Below are positions 46,373 through 57,356 of a DNA stretch of 64,000 nucleotides, in pieces. The stretch lies in contig NC_077222.1 in assembly GCF_024763615.1 (NCBI RefSeq), positions 69,502,001 through 69,566,000 of the forward strand, given 5' to 3'. The translations under genes were made by a program, and so were the position numbers. Numbering within the stretch: the first letter of the stretch is position 1; the number at the start of each line of letters is the position of its first letter. The notes below the pieces were generated by a model that did not search any database, was not told where the DNA came from, and saw only the letters and a list, made by a program, of their open reading frames with translations. This DNA is from Phlebotomus papatasi (taxonomy: Eukaryota; Arthropoda; Insecta; Diptera; Psychodidae).

Positions 46373-47464
46373 ATATCCCAAAGAAGATAATATTGTGATG
46401 TTAAAAATGAGGAATGCTTCACGATTTTGCAAATAAGTTCACGACATATACTCGATATTTTACGAATTTAAGCCATTTCTTAACGATTTTTTCTAAATTC
46501 ATTTCTCTTTCACATCTTACGTAGATACCAATTCAATAAAGTTTTCGCTCCTTGCCTTAATCCAGTGCGAAAGAAAAAAGTGGGTAGAAAAAAGAATATT
46601 TTGTCACTCCTTACAATCCGTCAGTTACTTTTCGCGATATTATGTGCTATTTTCTGCACTAACCACACCTGTATCAGGCGCGCTCGAAAGTACTCCAAAG
46701 AGAATAATTTATTGAAGAGAGTAATTTATTGTGAGTAAAAAAAAGGTACCTTACATTGAGTTCTTTTAGTATCCCTCTCTATCCAACCATTTCATTATTG
46801 TTATGCTTGCGCGAAACACCATCAAGAGCTCACGGGGCATTTCCAAGAGCTTGATGGAAAAGTGAAAAAGGAAAGATTCTTGTGGGACAAATTACGTTAA
46901 TGCATTTTTATTGATATTGCTCTCCCTTTATGAGCACACCTATTACGGATCAGTATTGGAAAATTTCCACGACCATAAACGTGATCTCTTTTTCAATAGG
47001 AAAATTTCACAATGTCCACAATTACATTATCGTGACTTCTCTGCGTTTAACGTTTAATAATGTTTTTCCTTATTTTATTTTATGATTATTTTTTAATGAT
47101 CCTTGTGCTTTTTTCACAGTGCATATCAATTGGCAAAATCTAATCAAGATCTCGCAAAAAAAATATAAAACTGTTTTAAGACAATAGTGAAAAAGAGAAG
47201 AGAGGAAGAAACGCTACAGAGCGTCTCTATAGGAAATGCTTAATAAATACTTGAAATATTTTAAGATTAGGCTTTTGAATGACTTTTCCTGAGAATAAAA
47301 TAGATTGTCAGAAATATTTGTAAGTCTAGCGAGAGTGTAAATTTAACCAGATATAAAGTTTAATCCTCTAATTCTATCAAAATTTATTTTAAAATTAGAG
47401 GCACAAGTAATAATTTATAAATAAATTCATTTATTTATTAATTAAAGAAGCACAATTATGTAAA
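46373..47464. other. 1.1-kb non-coding stretch, nothing recognised
   Basis: No ORF of note and no delimited repeat. Confidence 0.4.
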
Positions 47465-47670
47465 GCCCCAAATAGACTCAGGCTGATGATCCTCGAGAAT
47501 ATTTAGCCTGTAAAATTTGGCAGTAAATATTTATCCAAAACTGTCATACACCGAGGTCTTAGGATCATTAATTAGAGGTCCTTTGCATAAATTTCCCTTT
47601 ACCCAATCCTTTATTGTGAAATCTTACACGCTAAATATTCTAGAGGATCAGCCTGAGTCTATTTGGGCCC
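47465..47670. mobile_element. 206-bp MITE with roughly 50-bp TIRs
   Basis: The left arm GCCCCAAATAGACTCAGGCT plus GAT-GATCCTC-AGAATATTTAGC pairs with the inverse right arm ending GCCTGAGTCTATTTGGGCCC. Related copies are at 13077-13230 and, partial, at 3519-3632. Confidence 0.85.
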
Positions 47671-47674
47671 TAAG

Positions 47675-47804
47675 GGCCTCGACAGACCTGAGGATTAGCC
47701 GAGAGACGGCTTAGCATAATTATATTCGAAATAATAATTAAGCTACATTTTCATCATTTTCCACTAAGTCGTCTCTCGGCTTAAGTCGTAAATGTGTCTA
47801 GGGC
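47675..47804. mobile_element. 130-bp MITE, copy 2 of the 45.4-kb family
   Basis: The left CCTCGACAGACCTGAGGATT plus AGCCGAGAGACGGCTTA pairs with the right TAAGTCGTCTCTCGGCTTAAGTCG (shown in part) ending CTAGGGC. It sits four bases after the preceding MITE. Confidence 0.7.
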
Positions 47805-47904
47805 ATAAGACTTTAACACATTTTAGAATGTGAAGAAGTGTTCTTAAAGTTACATTAAACATTCCAATAGTAAAGGTTTTTTAATAACTTAAAATATGTC
47901 TTTT

Positions 47905-48341
47905 ATTGTACAAAAAAATGTTTCGTAAACGTTTGTGAATTCCTACTGGAGACTTACGAAATGCTCGTAAATCGGAAAACTCACAAAAAAAGTTTGTACT
48001 TTTTTCATAAACATTGTTCGTAATATGATCACTTGACGATCATTTTTTGTTTCTTTTTCTAACATTTGTTCGTACATTTTTGTTTGTCTGACAAAATTTA
48101 ACGAACAAATGACAGGATTGACGAACATTTTTTTGAGTGTTTACAAACATTTACGAACAAATGTTTGTAAAAGAACAAAAAATACTCAGTAAATGATCTT
48201 CTTACAAACAATGTTTGTGAAAAAAGTACGAACTTTTACGAACTTGTTTGTGGGTTATACGACTTACGAGTATTTCGTAAGTGCTCAGTAGGAATTCACA
48301 AACATTTACGAACAATTCTACAAAATATTTTTTTCTGTGTG
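47905..48341. mobile_element. 437-bp palindromic element, TTCGTAA-rich
   Basis: The left arm AATGTTTCGTAAACGTTTGT plus GAATTCCTACTG pairs with the right arm CAGTAGGAATTCACAAACAT plus TTACGAACA. Many internal TTACGAAC/GTTCGTAA repeats occur on both strands. The ends at AAAAAAAT / ATTTTTTTC are approximate. Minus ORFs here come from the repeats. Confidence 0.75.
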
Positions 48342-50212
48342 ATTTATTAATATTACTTATTAACTTCAAATTATAAAAGAATAATCGTTCGATTGAAATA
48401 TTGATCAATAAAAAAGTTTTTGTATGAAAAAAAACTTGAAATAAGGTAAACTAATCAAAACAACAGCAAAATTGTTGTATTTTTTGCAAATGTCTATTCT
48501 TCGCCCAAACTTGACTTCCCATGGGAATTCCCCAAATTGTATGACAATTATCGCTGTTTTAAAAACATAAAGATATTTTAGGAATTATCTTTTTGTGTAA
48601 TTATGCATCGCAAAAGCTCTATCTGTGATATAATTCATCATAATCTTCTTAGGTTCTTGAAAATTGAAAGTTCTTCTGGTGGTCCCAATAACAAATTAAA
48701 TTACGTCGCCGTTTTAAATACTTCTCAAAACTTAGGTTAAAAAAAAGCTTTTAAACAAAGATAAGATAGAGTGTGTCTGAATGACATTCTGAAGTTCAGG
48801 AAATTGGCTTTCTAAGAACTGCCAAAAATACTCAATTGGGCTATTTCCTCACTTGAGTTAAAATTATCAACAATACCGGGTAAAAAAATCTCCCTGCAAC
48901 AAAAAATATGTTTTTGATAAATCCGATACAGTCTTTCGGCAAATGATCTTCGCACCAATTTCACTCTGATAAGCTATCAGAGTCTCGTACTCTTTGTATA
49001 TCATTTTTGGTGGAAAACCTCACGTATTCTGTGTTCTTTTTCTATATGATATCTCAATCAATTATTCAAAACATTATCCATTGAAAGCACTTGATCTCAC
49101 AAAATATCGCTCAAGTTTCGAATTGAGAGCACAAATTGAATTTAAAGTTGTGAATTCCTGATGAATAATATACTAAATGTCAAGTAAATTCATTCTTGAA
49201 TGACTTTTTGCACACAATACGTTTTGCTTGCTGATGTATTACAAAATTCCCCAAGATAGAGGCGCCAGAAAATTACAGCTAAAATCCTGCATGATAGACT
49301 TCTATGGCATGAAAATAAGGTTTAAATATTCATATTCCTCTTGCTATGATGCAAAAAATTTTTTTCTTTTCGTGTAAGTATCCTAATCAAAACACAGCAA
49401 TAAAAAAAATAATTTAAGTAGAGGAAGAGCCAAAAAATAATTGAGAGTAGCAATATTTTGATACAGACACGACTTTAAAACAATGGAGATTATTTTGCAA
49501 ATATTGACAGAGTTATTAAATATAGTGCACGAAGGTGAAAAAAATCGTAGCACCGATTTATGTTTCTTAAGCACACAAGAAACGCTTTTTCATATCGTCA
49601 TAGAGTGGTTGAAATTACTTCTACACATTCCGACACACGCAAATATGTGATAAAAAAAACATTATGGCAATTTTGCCCAATTTATGCTAGGAAGTCTGCA
49701 TATTCTTAGTACATAGAGTTGAAACATAATACAAAGTCTGGTATAAGTAATTCTCTACGTGAGATAACTAAATGACCTTGATTTGATATTTAATTTAAGT
49801 TTAAATTAAGGAATTGAAGTTCCTTAGACTGATTTAAGGAGCATTTTTAATCCTTTAATGATCACTGAGCCAACTGCAAAACTTAGCAATATTCTTTCAG
49901 ATTAATTAAATCACTTAATTTTCTTGTAGAGTATAGAGTTTTTTTGACCAACCAAGACAGTTCCGGGATAGCTTTACCAGCATCACACTTGCATAGTAAA
50001 ATTTTAATGTGTTTTACATTAATTGTCTCTAATGACCATTCTAAAGTGTGATTTGTGTTTTTGAATCACTTATTATTTAGAATTTTATCTATTTACCGAC
50101 AAAAACTTATACCTCGTTCCATAATTTTTTAAATGGTTTTAATTTATCCAAAGTATTGATTTGTTCTCACATTACAAAAATAATGCGAATCGTATTAATT
50201 TTTCGCATTAGG
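48342..50212. other. 1.9-kb non-coding stretch, nothing recognised
   Basis: AT-rich; no ORF above 68 codons with any family resemblance. Confidence 0.4.
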
Positions 50213-50330
50213 GGAGCTCAGGAAAGAATTCGCCAGCAAATAAATGGTTTCTTAGCCTATAATTTGTGAAAAACATGTCTGAATCAAAATGACAGATATT
50301 TCAATGGAGTTAAATTAATATTAATTATCT
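50213..50330. repeat. left-end fragment of the 2.16-kb TIR family
   Basis: TAGGGGAGCTCAGGAAAGAA plus TTCGCCAGCAAAT, then 'aatttgtgaaaaa', parallels the left end of 2160-3331 (TAGGGAAGACCGGGGTAGAA plus TTAGCCAGCAAAT). I could not find a matching right end. Confidence 0.5.
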
Positions 50331-50539
50331 TATATCCATTTCCTAATTATTTCTAATAATTTGAATCGTTTTTCGCCATTGATTGCGAGTATCTAACAAC
50401 TGTTTTCCCTTTTGTTTTTTTTTTCCTTTTTTATTCCTGTTATTCATTTGTATTTTGTTTTTTCTTTTCATAATGTACACTTTTCTTGTATAAGAGGGCA
50501 TACCCTAGAGTTTATCAATAAATGAAATATGCACGGTAA

Positions 50540-51510
50540 AAACTTCTGGACACTGACCAAAATATTGGAACAAGTTTTCCTTGGAACAATTTTTTTTGGA
50601 ATCAATTTGTACCTAGAGAAGATATTTGTTTGTTCCAAAAAGTTTTCTTTACAGTTTTGTTACGAAATATAGTTACAATTTTGTTAGAGTTTTCTTTTTT
50701 GAACCGTTTTGATACAGTGGAATGTCTACAAATTTGAGTTGATTTCGTTTTATACAAATTTGTTCCTGAAATTTGTAACAGAATTTGTTGCACTCGGCTG
50801 TTTTGTTCGCACTGTCAGGAACAAATTGGTACATTTTCTTTATAACAATATTATTCCTACATCTGTAACATATTTGTTCAAAAAATTTTCGGTGTCTGTG
50901 GACGAGGTAATTTTTGGAACGAAATTGTTACTCATATGGGGAATCTTTTTGTTCCCATTGTTGGGAAAAAATTCGTGTAAAAGATTTCGTCTTACAGTTA
51001 AGGCCTATACTTCAGTCGAGATGGATTTCGGTGGCGAAAGTTCATAAGGAACATCAAATAAGAATCAACTTAAGAGTGTTTTATACAGACGCGTGCATGA
51101 CGAAATCATATACGAGTGCTGGCAGCAGGAGGGGAAGGGAATCTCGAATTAAAAAAGTGAAACCATGTAGCACGAAAATTGCCACAGATTTGGCGTCCTC
51201 TTCGCTTCGTTGTTGACGGGTGACTGAGTGTGAGAGGAGAGATACGATTTTTATACATTTTATACTAGATGAGCTATTTTTTGGAACAAATTCGTTACTA
51301 ACATTGGGTATCTTTTCGTTTCTCCTAGAAGGTACAAATTTACTCCAAAAATTTTCGGTGTCCGTGGACGAGCTACGTTTTGGAACAAATTCGTTACTAG
51401 TATTGATTATCTTTTTGAGTCTCGTAAAATGAACAAGATTGTGCCAAAAATTATGCTGTCCGTGAACGAGCTAATTTTTGGAAGAAATATGTACCGAAAT
51501 TTTTTACCTT
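50540..51510. repeat. irregular tandem repeats with a TTTTCGGTGTCCGTGGACGA core
   Basis: A unit of about 85-95 bp (core TTCGGTGTCCGTGGACGAGC, then TTTTGGAACAAATTCGTTAC and 'attgggtatctttttg') recurs at about 50889, 51270 (partial), 51354 and 51447. TTGGAACAA-type phrases are also scattered through 50555-50900, some inverted. The ORFs of 100-112 codons on the plus strand arise from these units and differ in frame between them. Confidence 0.55.
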
Positions 51511-51555
51511 GTATACAAAGAATATACAATAATTAGACATTTTCCCATCTTTTGG

Positions 51556-51807
51556 TTAACTCTTTCGCGTCTTTAGGGTCATATATGACCCGGGGAAAAA
51601 AGTTTCTTTTTGGCTATTTACATTAATTGAAATCTAACTGGAGTCCTGAGAAAATGAGCCAAGAATCTTACATCACGATTATTATTATTATATTATATTA
51701 TTATTATGATGTCGTGCACGAACAGATAGATTTCAATTAATGTAAATACCCAAAAAAAACTTTTTTCCCCGAGTCATGACATTACCCTAAAGACGCGAAA
51801 GAGTTAA
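51556..51807. mobile_element. 252-bp TTAA-flanked palindromic MITE (piggyBac type)
   Basis: TTAA at 51556-51559 and 51804-51807. The arms CTCTTTCGCGTCTTTAGGGT plus CAT pair along most of their length, including GGGGAAAAAAGTTT and TTTACATTAATTGAAATCTA. The centre is a short ATT run. Confidence 0.88.
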
Positions 51808-51828
51808 ATACCTTAAAACTTTGCACGT

Positions 51829-53281
51829 TTAACCCTCTAACGGTGTTTTCTTTAATATGCGAAAAAAAGTTCTAAAACAATGTTTTCTAGGATAATTATG
51901 ATCCAATAAAGTCGAAAAAACCATCCATTCTTCATTATCTCTTTTAGTTTTGGCGCAAGGTGAGAAAATATAAAAATTTTTTGAAACTCTTTTTGCTTCT
52001 AAAATTCACATTTTTAGTTTTTTCAAATTTTTTAAATAAAATATACAAAGTAGTAGAATGACATCTTTAGTAAAAAATAAATTTATTTTAGTCAGATAAC
52101 TTTAAATCGGTATTTTTATGGAAATTGGAAATGAGTTTTTTGCACAAATGTTTTTTGTTGCTTTTTCTGTGACCTGTCACACTAAACTGGGAATAGCAAC
52201 AAAACGAAGAGTCAAAATGAGTTCAAACTTTCAAGAGATGTTTATAAGACTATTACCGAGGACACTATAGGGGAAAGTGGTCTGCCTTTGAACGAAAAAT
52301 GATGTTCAAAATTTGAGATTTTTTTTCAGAGTAAACTACAACATAAGTTTTACTTTGCACTACACCAAAAAATTCTCTTGTTCATTAAGCTTCTATGCTT
52401 ACCCCATTCAGGACTCGCAAGTCCTCAGTTTTTCCTGGACAGGAACTTGAAAATGTGATGTCGATATATTCAAAGGCAGCCTGCATGGTCTGCCTTTGAA
52501 TGTGGTTGAGGCAGCCTTTGAATCTTAATTTTTCATTGAGAATATTAGGGCTGTAACATTAAACGGCCCATAATTGATTAGCATGAACCCTAATGCACTC
52601 AATAAAACCACCACTGGAGTCAAAAGTCATTATACAACAACATTTTTTACATTTTTCTGAAGCACTGTTTTTCACTTGAAAATTTGTAATAAAACGCAAT
52701 TGAAGTTGACAATTGTCAGTTTGAAACATCCTGGCCGGAGCAAGATAGCATGTTATAAGTATTTGTATGACATTCGTCAGACCAAAGTAGGAGTTCTATT
52801 CTGCTCCCGGACAGGAAGCTGTCAGACGTTTCAATGTATGTAAAGAGAGGATTCAAAGGCACACAACATTAAGATTCAAAGGCTGCCGCAGAGCAATATT
52901 TGCAAACTCTTATCACCCACAAAATTTGTCTCATCTGAATCAAAATGTCTTTGGAGAAATACCACCCAAGAATAACCTTCAAACATCAAAATTACAGTTT
53001 AGAGCTCAGTTTCGTTTTTTTGTCCTAGCACCTAGAAAATAAGAGCTAGGGTCTGCATTTTTTTTATGACTTGAGAGGATTATGAATAGCTATCTAATAG
53101 TTAATAGAAAAGAATTTATGCTTTAAAGAAAACTGAAAAAAATACGATATTCAAAGGCTGCCGCATTCAAAGGCAGACCATTTTCCCCTAGCACTTTTAA
53201 ATAAATAAAACCTTTATTGTCGCTGTAAATGTGATTTTTGTGAAGACCGCATGGAGGCGGTCTTACCCGTTAGAGGGTTAA
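51829..53281. mobile_element. 1.45-kb TTAA-flanked element with a nested TA-flanked element
   Basis: TTAACCCTCTAACGG at the left and its inverse CCGTTAGAGGGTTAA at the right, on TTAA 51829-51832 and 53278-53281. It begins only 21 bp after the preceding TTAA element. About 0.9 kb of it is a separate nested element (52268-53190), leaving roughly 0.5 kb of piggyBac-type non-autonomous sequence with no ORF. Confidence 0.82.
52268..53190. mobile_element. nested 923-bp TA-flanked TIR element
   Basis: The left end TAGGGGAAAGTGGTCTGCCT plus TTGAA and the reversed right end TAGGGGAAAATGGTCTGCCT plus TTGAA, on TA. The phrase 'ggcagcctttgaat' or its inverse recurs inside (about 52472, 52490, 52510, 52850, 53155). 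No coding capacity. Confidence 0.82.
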
Positions 53282-53801
53282 GGAAGACCATGAGAGTAAC
53301 ATGATAATAATTTAGTGTTGGTCCTTTTGTCTTGGAAAAAATGGACAGCCCCCCTTTAATTAAAAATCCTAAGCGGCGTTATTTAAATAGCGAGAAAAGT
53401 GTTATTAATATATGTGATAAATTATTTACATTCCAATGTCGATTCATCCTACAAATTACTTTTTAATTAATGCATTCGTACTCACAGTGTTTTTGATCTG
53501 CGGCATTCATTAAGTCTTCTTCCTCACATTAATTGTTTCTCGATTGGTGGATAATTTTAATTGTGTTCACTTCTGAGTGCCCGAAGAAGTCATCATATCA
53601 CATTTATACTGCACAATATCCGTATACACAAGTCATTAATCCACTATTGACGCTTTTTTTTACACTGTCATTTTCAGAAAAAGCTCATTTTCATGAGAAA
53701 TGCACAAAGAGCCATTTGCCACTGCAGAAAAAAAGATCACTTCACCCACTCGACAATTTGTGGTTTTTCTTTTCCCTCTGCAATTAATTCAACAGGCGGT
53801 T
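53282..53801. other. 3' flank of the methyltransferase gene
   Basis: AT-rich; the 84-codon plus ORF at 53533 is unrecognised. Confidence 0.4.
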
Positions 53802-53807
53802 TTTATT
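53802..53807 (-). terminator. candidate polyadenylation signal of the METTL9-like gene
   Basis: AATAAA on the minus strand, about 230 nt beyond the stop codon at 54034, in a plausible place for the end of a short 3'UTR. It is the only supporting motif; cleavage was not checked. Confidence 0.4.
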
Positions 53808-54033
53808 GAAGTTATGCCGCACGTGCTTTCTATTTGCGCGGGAAGCGAGATATAACTGGTATCCAGCGCCATCTACCCTTTCGCCACCATCAGTCCTCCT
53901 GACCATCAAGGTGTCTTGGATAGAGAACACAAAGATTTTTGCCTAAAATTTCCTAGTACAATTTTAATTAACAAAAAAATGATTTGTCAAGAACTTTGGT
54001 AAATTGGCAGTTGAATAACTCGTGTCCTGTGAA

Positions 54034-55160
54034 TTATTTCTTTGAAACAACAGCAACAATATCAATGAGCCAGTAGAAAGACTGTCTTAAATCGCCTTCG
54101 CACAAATATGGTGCCTTGGTCCAGGCATCAACACGGAAACCAGCTTCCTCGAGTTGCTCGAAGAATACAGTGACCTCCTCCTCGAAAGGCACACGCTGAC
54201 TATGTGGCCAGTGCGGTAGAAGAGGTTTAATTGGCATGTGAGAAGTATCTAAAAGAAATATAATTATTTCTTGAATATTGTCTTCCCTCAGGGCATTATC
54301 TTCCTGGACACTCACTCATCTCCACATAATGACTATAAGGGAGAACCAAGGCGAAAATGGCCCTTCCATTTGGAGATAATGTGGTATGAATATCACTGAG
54401 AATCTGATGAGGGTCTGCACAGCGATCAAGAACATTGAGGCAGGCAATTAAATCTACCTGCTGCGCATCAGTTATCTTATCGATCACAGTGAAATGCCTC
54501 TTCTGGAGACGTTCACGCATCGTCCAACTGGTCTCAGTCGTGAAGACACGCAGAGGCATATTCTCTGGTCCAAGACGGAAAACCGCCTGAGCCAGACGCG
54601 TAGTCACCTCTCCATCTCCTGCACCAATATCCAACATTTCAAAGGCATCTCCCACTTGGTCAATTTTGAAGCCACCTGCTTTCAACAGATCCATAAACTG
54701 TTGCTCCGACAAGATGAACATCGAGCCACGTTTCAGGAGGCTACAGAACCAAATCATCATCAGTAAGGCCATTCCCTGCATTCCCTTCCCTTTTTTCCTC
54801 TTACCCATTAACATCAGTCTGAGTCATAAAAATACCCAGAAACAGTCTGGCCACGATGTGCCAGACCTGAACCCAGAGATTCGATGATTTAAATTTCGCC
54901 TTATCCAGCCATTCCATCGTGATACTATCAGGCTCTTTGAAGTCCACAAATTTCGTTTGAAATCTCTTATGGAGTGGTTTTGGCATTTCATACCACTGCA
55001 ATTTTACCCAAAAAAATAGTTCTAATCCCAAACTTCCATCCTAGCTCGCTCCCTCCATCAGACTTACCAATTTCATATCATATCCATCTAAATACTGATC
55101 ATTGTGCACCTTATCGTACACAGCCCTCGCAAGAGCTCCCTTTGGTCGATACGTGGTCAT
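54034..55160 (-). CDS. Mettl9: METTL9-like protein-histidine N-methyltransferase, complete
   Basis: Four coding exons on the minus strand: 55160-55068, 54995-54805, 54740-54316 and 54248-54034, all with GT-AG introns (76, 64 and 67 nt). Together they give 924 nt, 307 residues plus TAA, close to vertebrate METTL9 (about 318). Exon 1 supplies MTTYRPKGALARAVYDKV. Exon 2 supplies WYEMPKPLHKRF and, around residues 83-94, LFLGIFMTQTDVN. Exon 3 supplies GLLKRGSMFILSEQQF, the SAM-binding LDIGAGDGEVT (residues 131-141) and CLNVLDRC (195-202). Exon 4 ends with the family-typical PYLCEGD (283-289). METTL9 enzymes transfer a methyl group from S-adenosylmethionine to histidine in HxH motifs, forming 1-methylhistidine. 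All landmark motifs are intact, so it should be active. No hydrophobic signal segment precedes the conserved region, unlike the human N-terminus. Confidence in the family is high; targets cannot be inferred. Confidence 0.95.
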
Positions 55161-55256
55161 TGTGCACCTGAAATAGCCCCAATTAAGCAAAAAATCAATT
55201 TTTTGTTCTCAAAGGTAAACAAAATGGAAAATTGCTGGACAAAAGTATTAACTTAC

Positions 55257-55347
55257 TCTCTCTTTCTGCTCCCTCCACGTAGATTTTCTTCAGTTACTTT
55301 GCATCTGTGATGATTATGAATGATGATTTAAAGTGTCTTTAATCACT
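55257..55347 (-). promoter_or_regulatory. putative 5'UTR exon and start site of the METTL9-like gene
   Basis: On the minus strand a TCAGTGA initiator-like motif (A at 55347) is followed by a leader ending at a perfect donor, AGAGA-GTAAGT (55251-55256). A matching acceptor, CTATTTCAG, ends at 55168, seven bases before the ATG codon, with the AG directly followed by GTGCACA and the start codon. The leader contains a short upstream ORF (ATG CAA AGT AAC TGA). The start site itself is inferred from the motif only. Confidence 0.5.
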
Positions 55348-55792
55348 GAGACGAGAGTTAAGATAGTGTATTTGATGAGAAATACATTTTTATCACAAAC
55401 ATCCAGATGATAACGAAAATTCTCTTTTGACACGTTGAGTTTAGGCTTTGAAAGTTTCAACATTTCAACGGCATAATTTCAAGAAACCACAAATACCACA
55501 CAGATATCACACAAATTAAAAATTTCAGGAAAAAAATGACCAATTTTTGCAACAATAGGGGAGACTGGGGCAAAAAGTCACAAATCGAAAATTTTAAATT
55601 TCAATATCTTCCAAGATAAATAAGATAGCGGCTTAAAATTTTTTCCATAGATAGCCTCCATAGGTCTTTTTCAATGTCGTAAGTTTGTTAGAATTTGAAC
55701 AAGGAATTTAGAAATTAAAAGATATTGAAATTTTTAGCCCTATTTTTGAAATATTTTCCGTGCAGAAGATATCAATTATCAGCTACTTATAT

Positions 55793-55855
55793 TAAATTTG
55801 ATGCATTCATTCATTCATTCATTCATTTTCAACCGCTTATCCCTATAAATTTGAT
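55793..55855 (-). mobile_element. 43-bp retrotransposon 3' stub with 10-bp target duplication
   Basis: TAAATTTGAT at 55793-55802 and 55846-55855 flanks 43 bp consisting of a CATT tetranucleotide run followed by TCAACCGCTTATCCCTA. This is the same 3' terminus as the element at 17663 (ATTCATTCATTTTCAACCGC, then TTATCCCTA), so it is an almost completely 5'-truncated copy of that family on the minus strand. Confidence 0.88.
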
Positions 55856-55872
55856 ACACTGGTGAATATATT

Positions 55873-56561
55873 TCCTAAATCAGAGGTGTGCAAGAACCAT
55901 TTGAAACCGAACAAACGTCAAAAGAAACGTGTACATCAATGGTTAACCCATTCCTTACCATGGTATTATACATCATACGCAAATTGAGTAATTTTAGATA
56001 ATTTATTTCTGGGCAACTTTTAACCGAATTGCTGTCGGGAATGGATTTTTAGTAACTTTAGTTCTTCAATTACTTGGGAAAAATGGTCCGACAGAGATGA
56101 AAATACCTTTTGTTATTATTTTCTTGCTTCGCGGAAGATCATGCAAAATTTTTGCTCAAAATGGCGGACGGAAAATTCGACATTCCGTCGAATTTATTAA
56201 AATTGGCCTTCATCCTCTTTTCTGATTTGAATTCTAGTTGCCAATTTGTTTTATTGGATAGGTACTCTACCTAAATCAATAGAGTTTGTAATCAATTAAG
56301 GCACAGAATTTAAATTCAGCGACCGTTAAGAAGTGTGTTTGACAGGGGCTCCCTGCACCCCCAAAATAGGTAAAAAAAATTTTCTTTTAAAAAAATTCAT
56401 CTATTAATCTGTAGGAAACTAATCCCAAAATATGAACATTCTATCTCAAGTATTTCTGGTACATTGACTGAATGGGTTAAAACGCTTATTTTGACTTACT
56501 GAACAAACTTATTTTGACGTTTATTCAGTTTTAACGGATCTTAGACACCTCTGTCCTAAAT
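55873..56561. mobile_element. hAT-type element with 8-bp target duplication
   Basis: TCCTAAAT at 55873-55880 and 56554-56561 flanks 673 bp. The ends are CAGAGGTGTGCAAGAACCAT and the inverse ...CTTAGACACCTCTG; the inverted similarity extends about 40 bp (to AAACGTCAAAA). An 8-bp duplication plus CAGAGGTG ends is the hAT superfamily signature. There is no transposase frame, so it is non-autonomous. Confidence 0.88.
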
Positions 56562-56770
56562 TATCTGGATATTCTTTGAATACAAATCCGCAATCTATTT
56601 TAGAATTTTACAAAGATTCTGTTCTCCAGAAATCCTTTTATTAAAAACGATCACTTGGGGTAAAAAGTAACAAAAGCTATGGAGCAAAAAGTAACAAAAA
56701 CCGAAACAATCTCTGATGTCCCACGGTGAAAAGAAACGTCAATGCTATGTGTCGCCGCTTGTTGTTTGCA

Positions 56771-56930
56771 TTGAATTGAATTGAATTGAATTGAATTTTA
56801 TTGTCATCTCTGTTTTTTCCCACCCCCCATGCGGCCATCGCCGTCTTAGCGTCGATTCCAACCTCCGGGATGAAAACGATGGAAAATCCCTTCATTGGTT
56901 GTATATTTCGGGACCGTACATATGCACGGT
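56771..56930 (-). mobile_element. (GAATT)n-tailed insertion, probable retrotransposon 3' fragment
   Basis: Absent from the homologous element at 7.9 kb. It starts with five TTGAA/GAATT units followed by TTTATTGTCATCTCTG and GC-rich sequence. The run reads as a (TTCAA)n 3' tail on the minus strand. I could not define a clear target duplication, so the class is an inference. Confidence 0.55.
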
Positions 56931-57356
56931 TGGTCAAACGATTTGCAGTCTTTTGTGTGTTTTTTTTTGTAAAATAGCTTGAAATGCGCTTTTCTCGCTC
57001 AGATAGAGAACACGGTATTTTACAAAGATGTAGAGGAATAAATTTCCTTTGAAAATATGTAATTTAGGTATCTTACTTAAATTTACGGAATCCCGTAATA
57101 AAGCGAATCAAAATGTGATAGTATCTTATGCCTGATACTATTTGCCACAGCATTTTTGAGAATGCTCACAAAATTACCTTTTAGAAAACGGCTCGATAAA
57201 TATATTTCCTTACAAAATAGAAGAAAATGTCTTTCACGGAGTTGTAGAGCGGTAAATTTCCTATAAAACTGTGATAATTAGAAAGTTTGGAGGTGCTCGG
57301 GTAGCTTGTAAAAAATAAAATATCCGTTTTGTGACTTTTTACCCCATTCTCCCCTA

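Larger units (their letters stand above)
55556..57356. mobile_element. 1.8-kb TA-flanked TIR element enlarged by three insertions
   Basis: Homologue of 7527-8581 with the same ends (TAGGGGAGACTGGGGCAAAA; inverse at right, TACCCCATTCTCCCCTA), on TA at 55556-55557 and 57355-57356. Comparison with the 7.5-kb copy shows about 830 bp of extra sequence around 55770-56610 and about 155 bp around 56771-56930. These hold a retrotransposon stub, a hAT-type element and a (GAATT)n-tailed fragment. The ends differ little between copies, but indels are many. Confidence 0.85.

Noticed and set aside
50709..51216. 112- and 100-codon plus ORFs
   Set aside because: Located in irregular tandem repeats whose units are read in different frames; no family resemblance.
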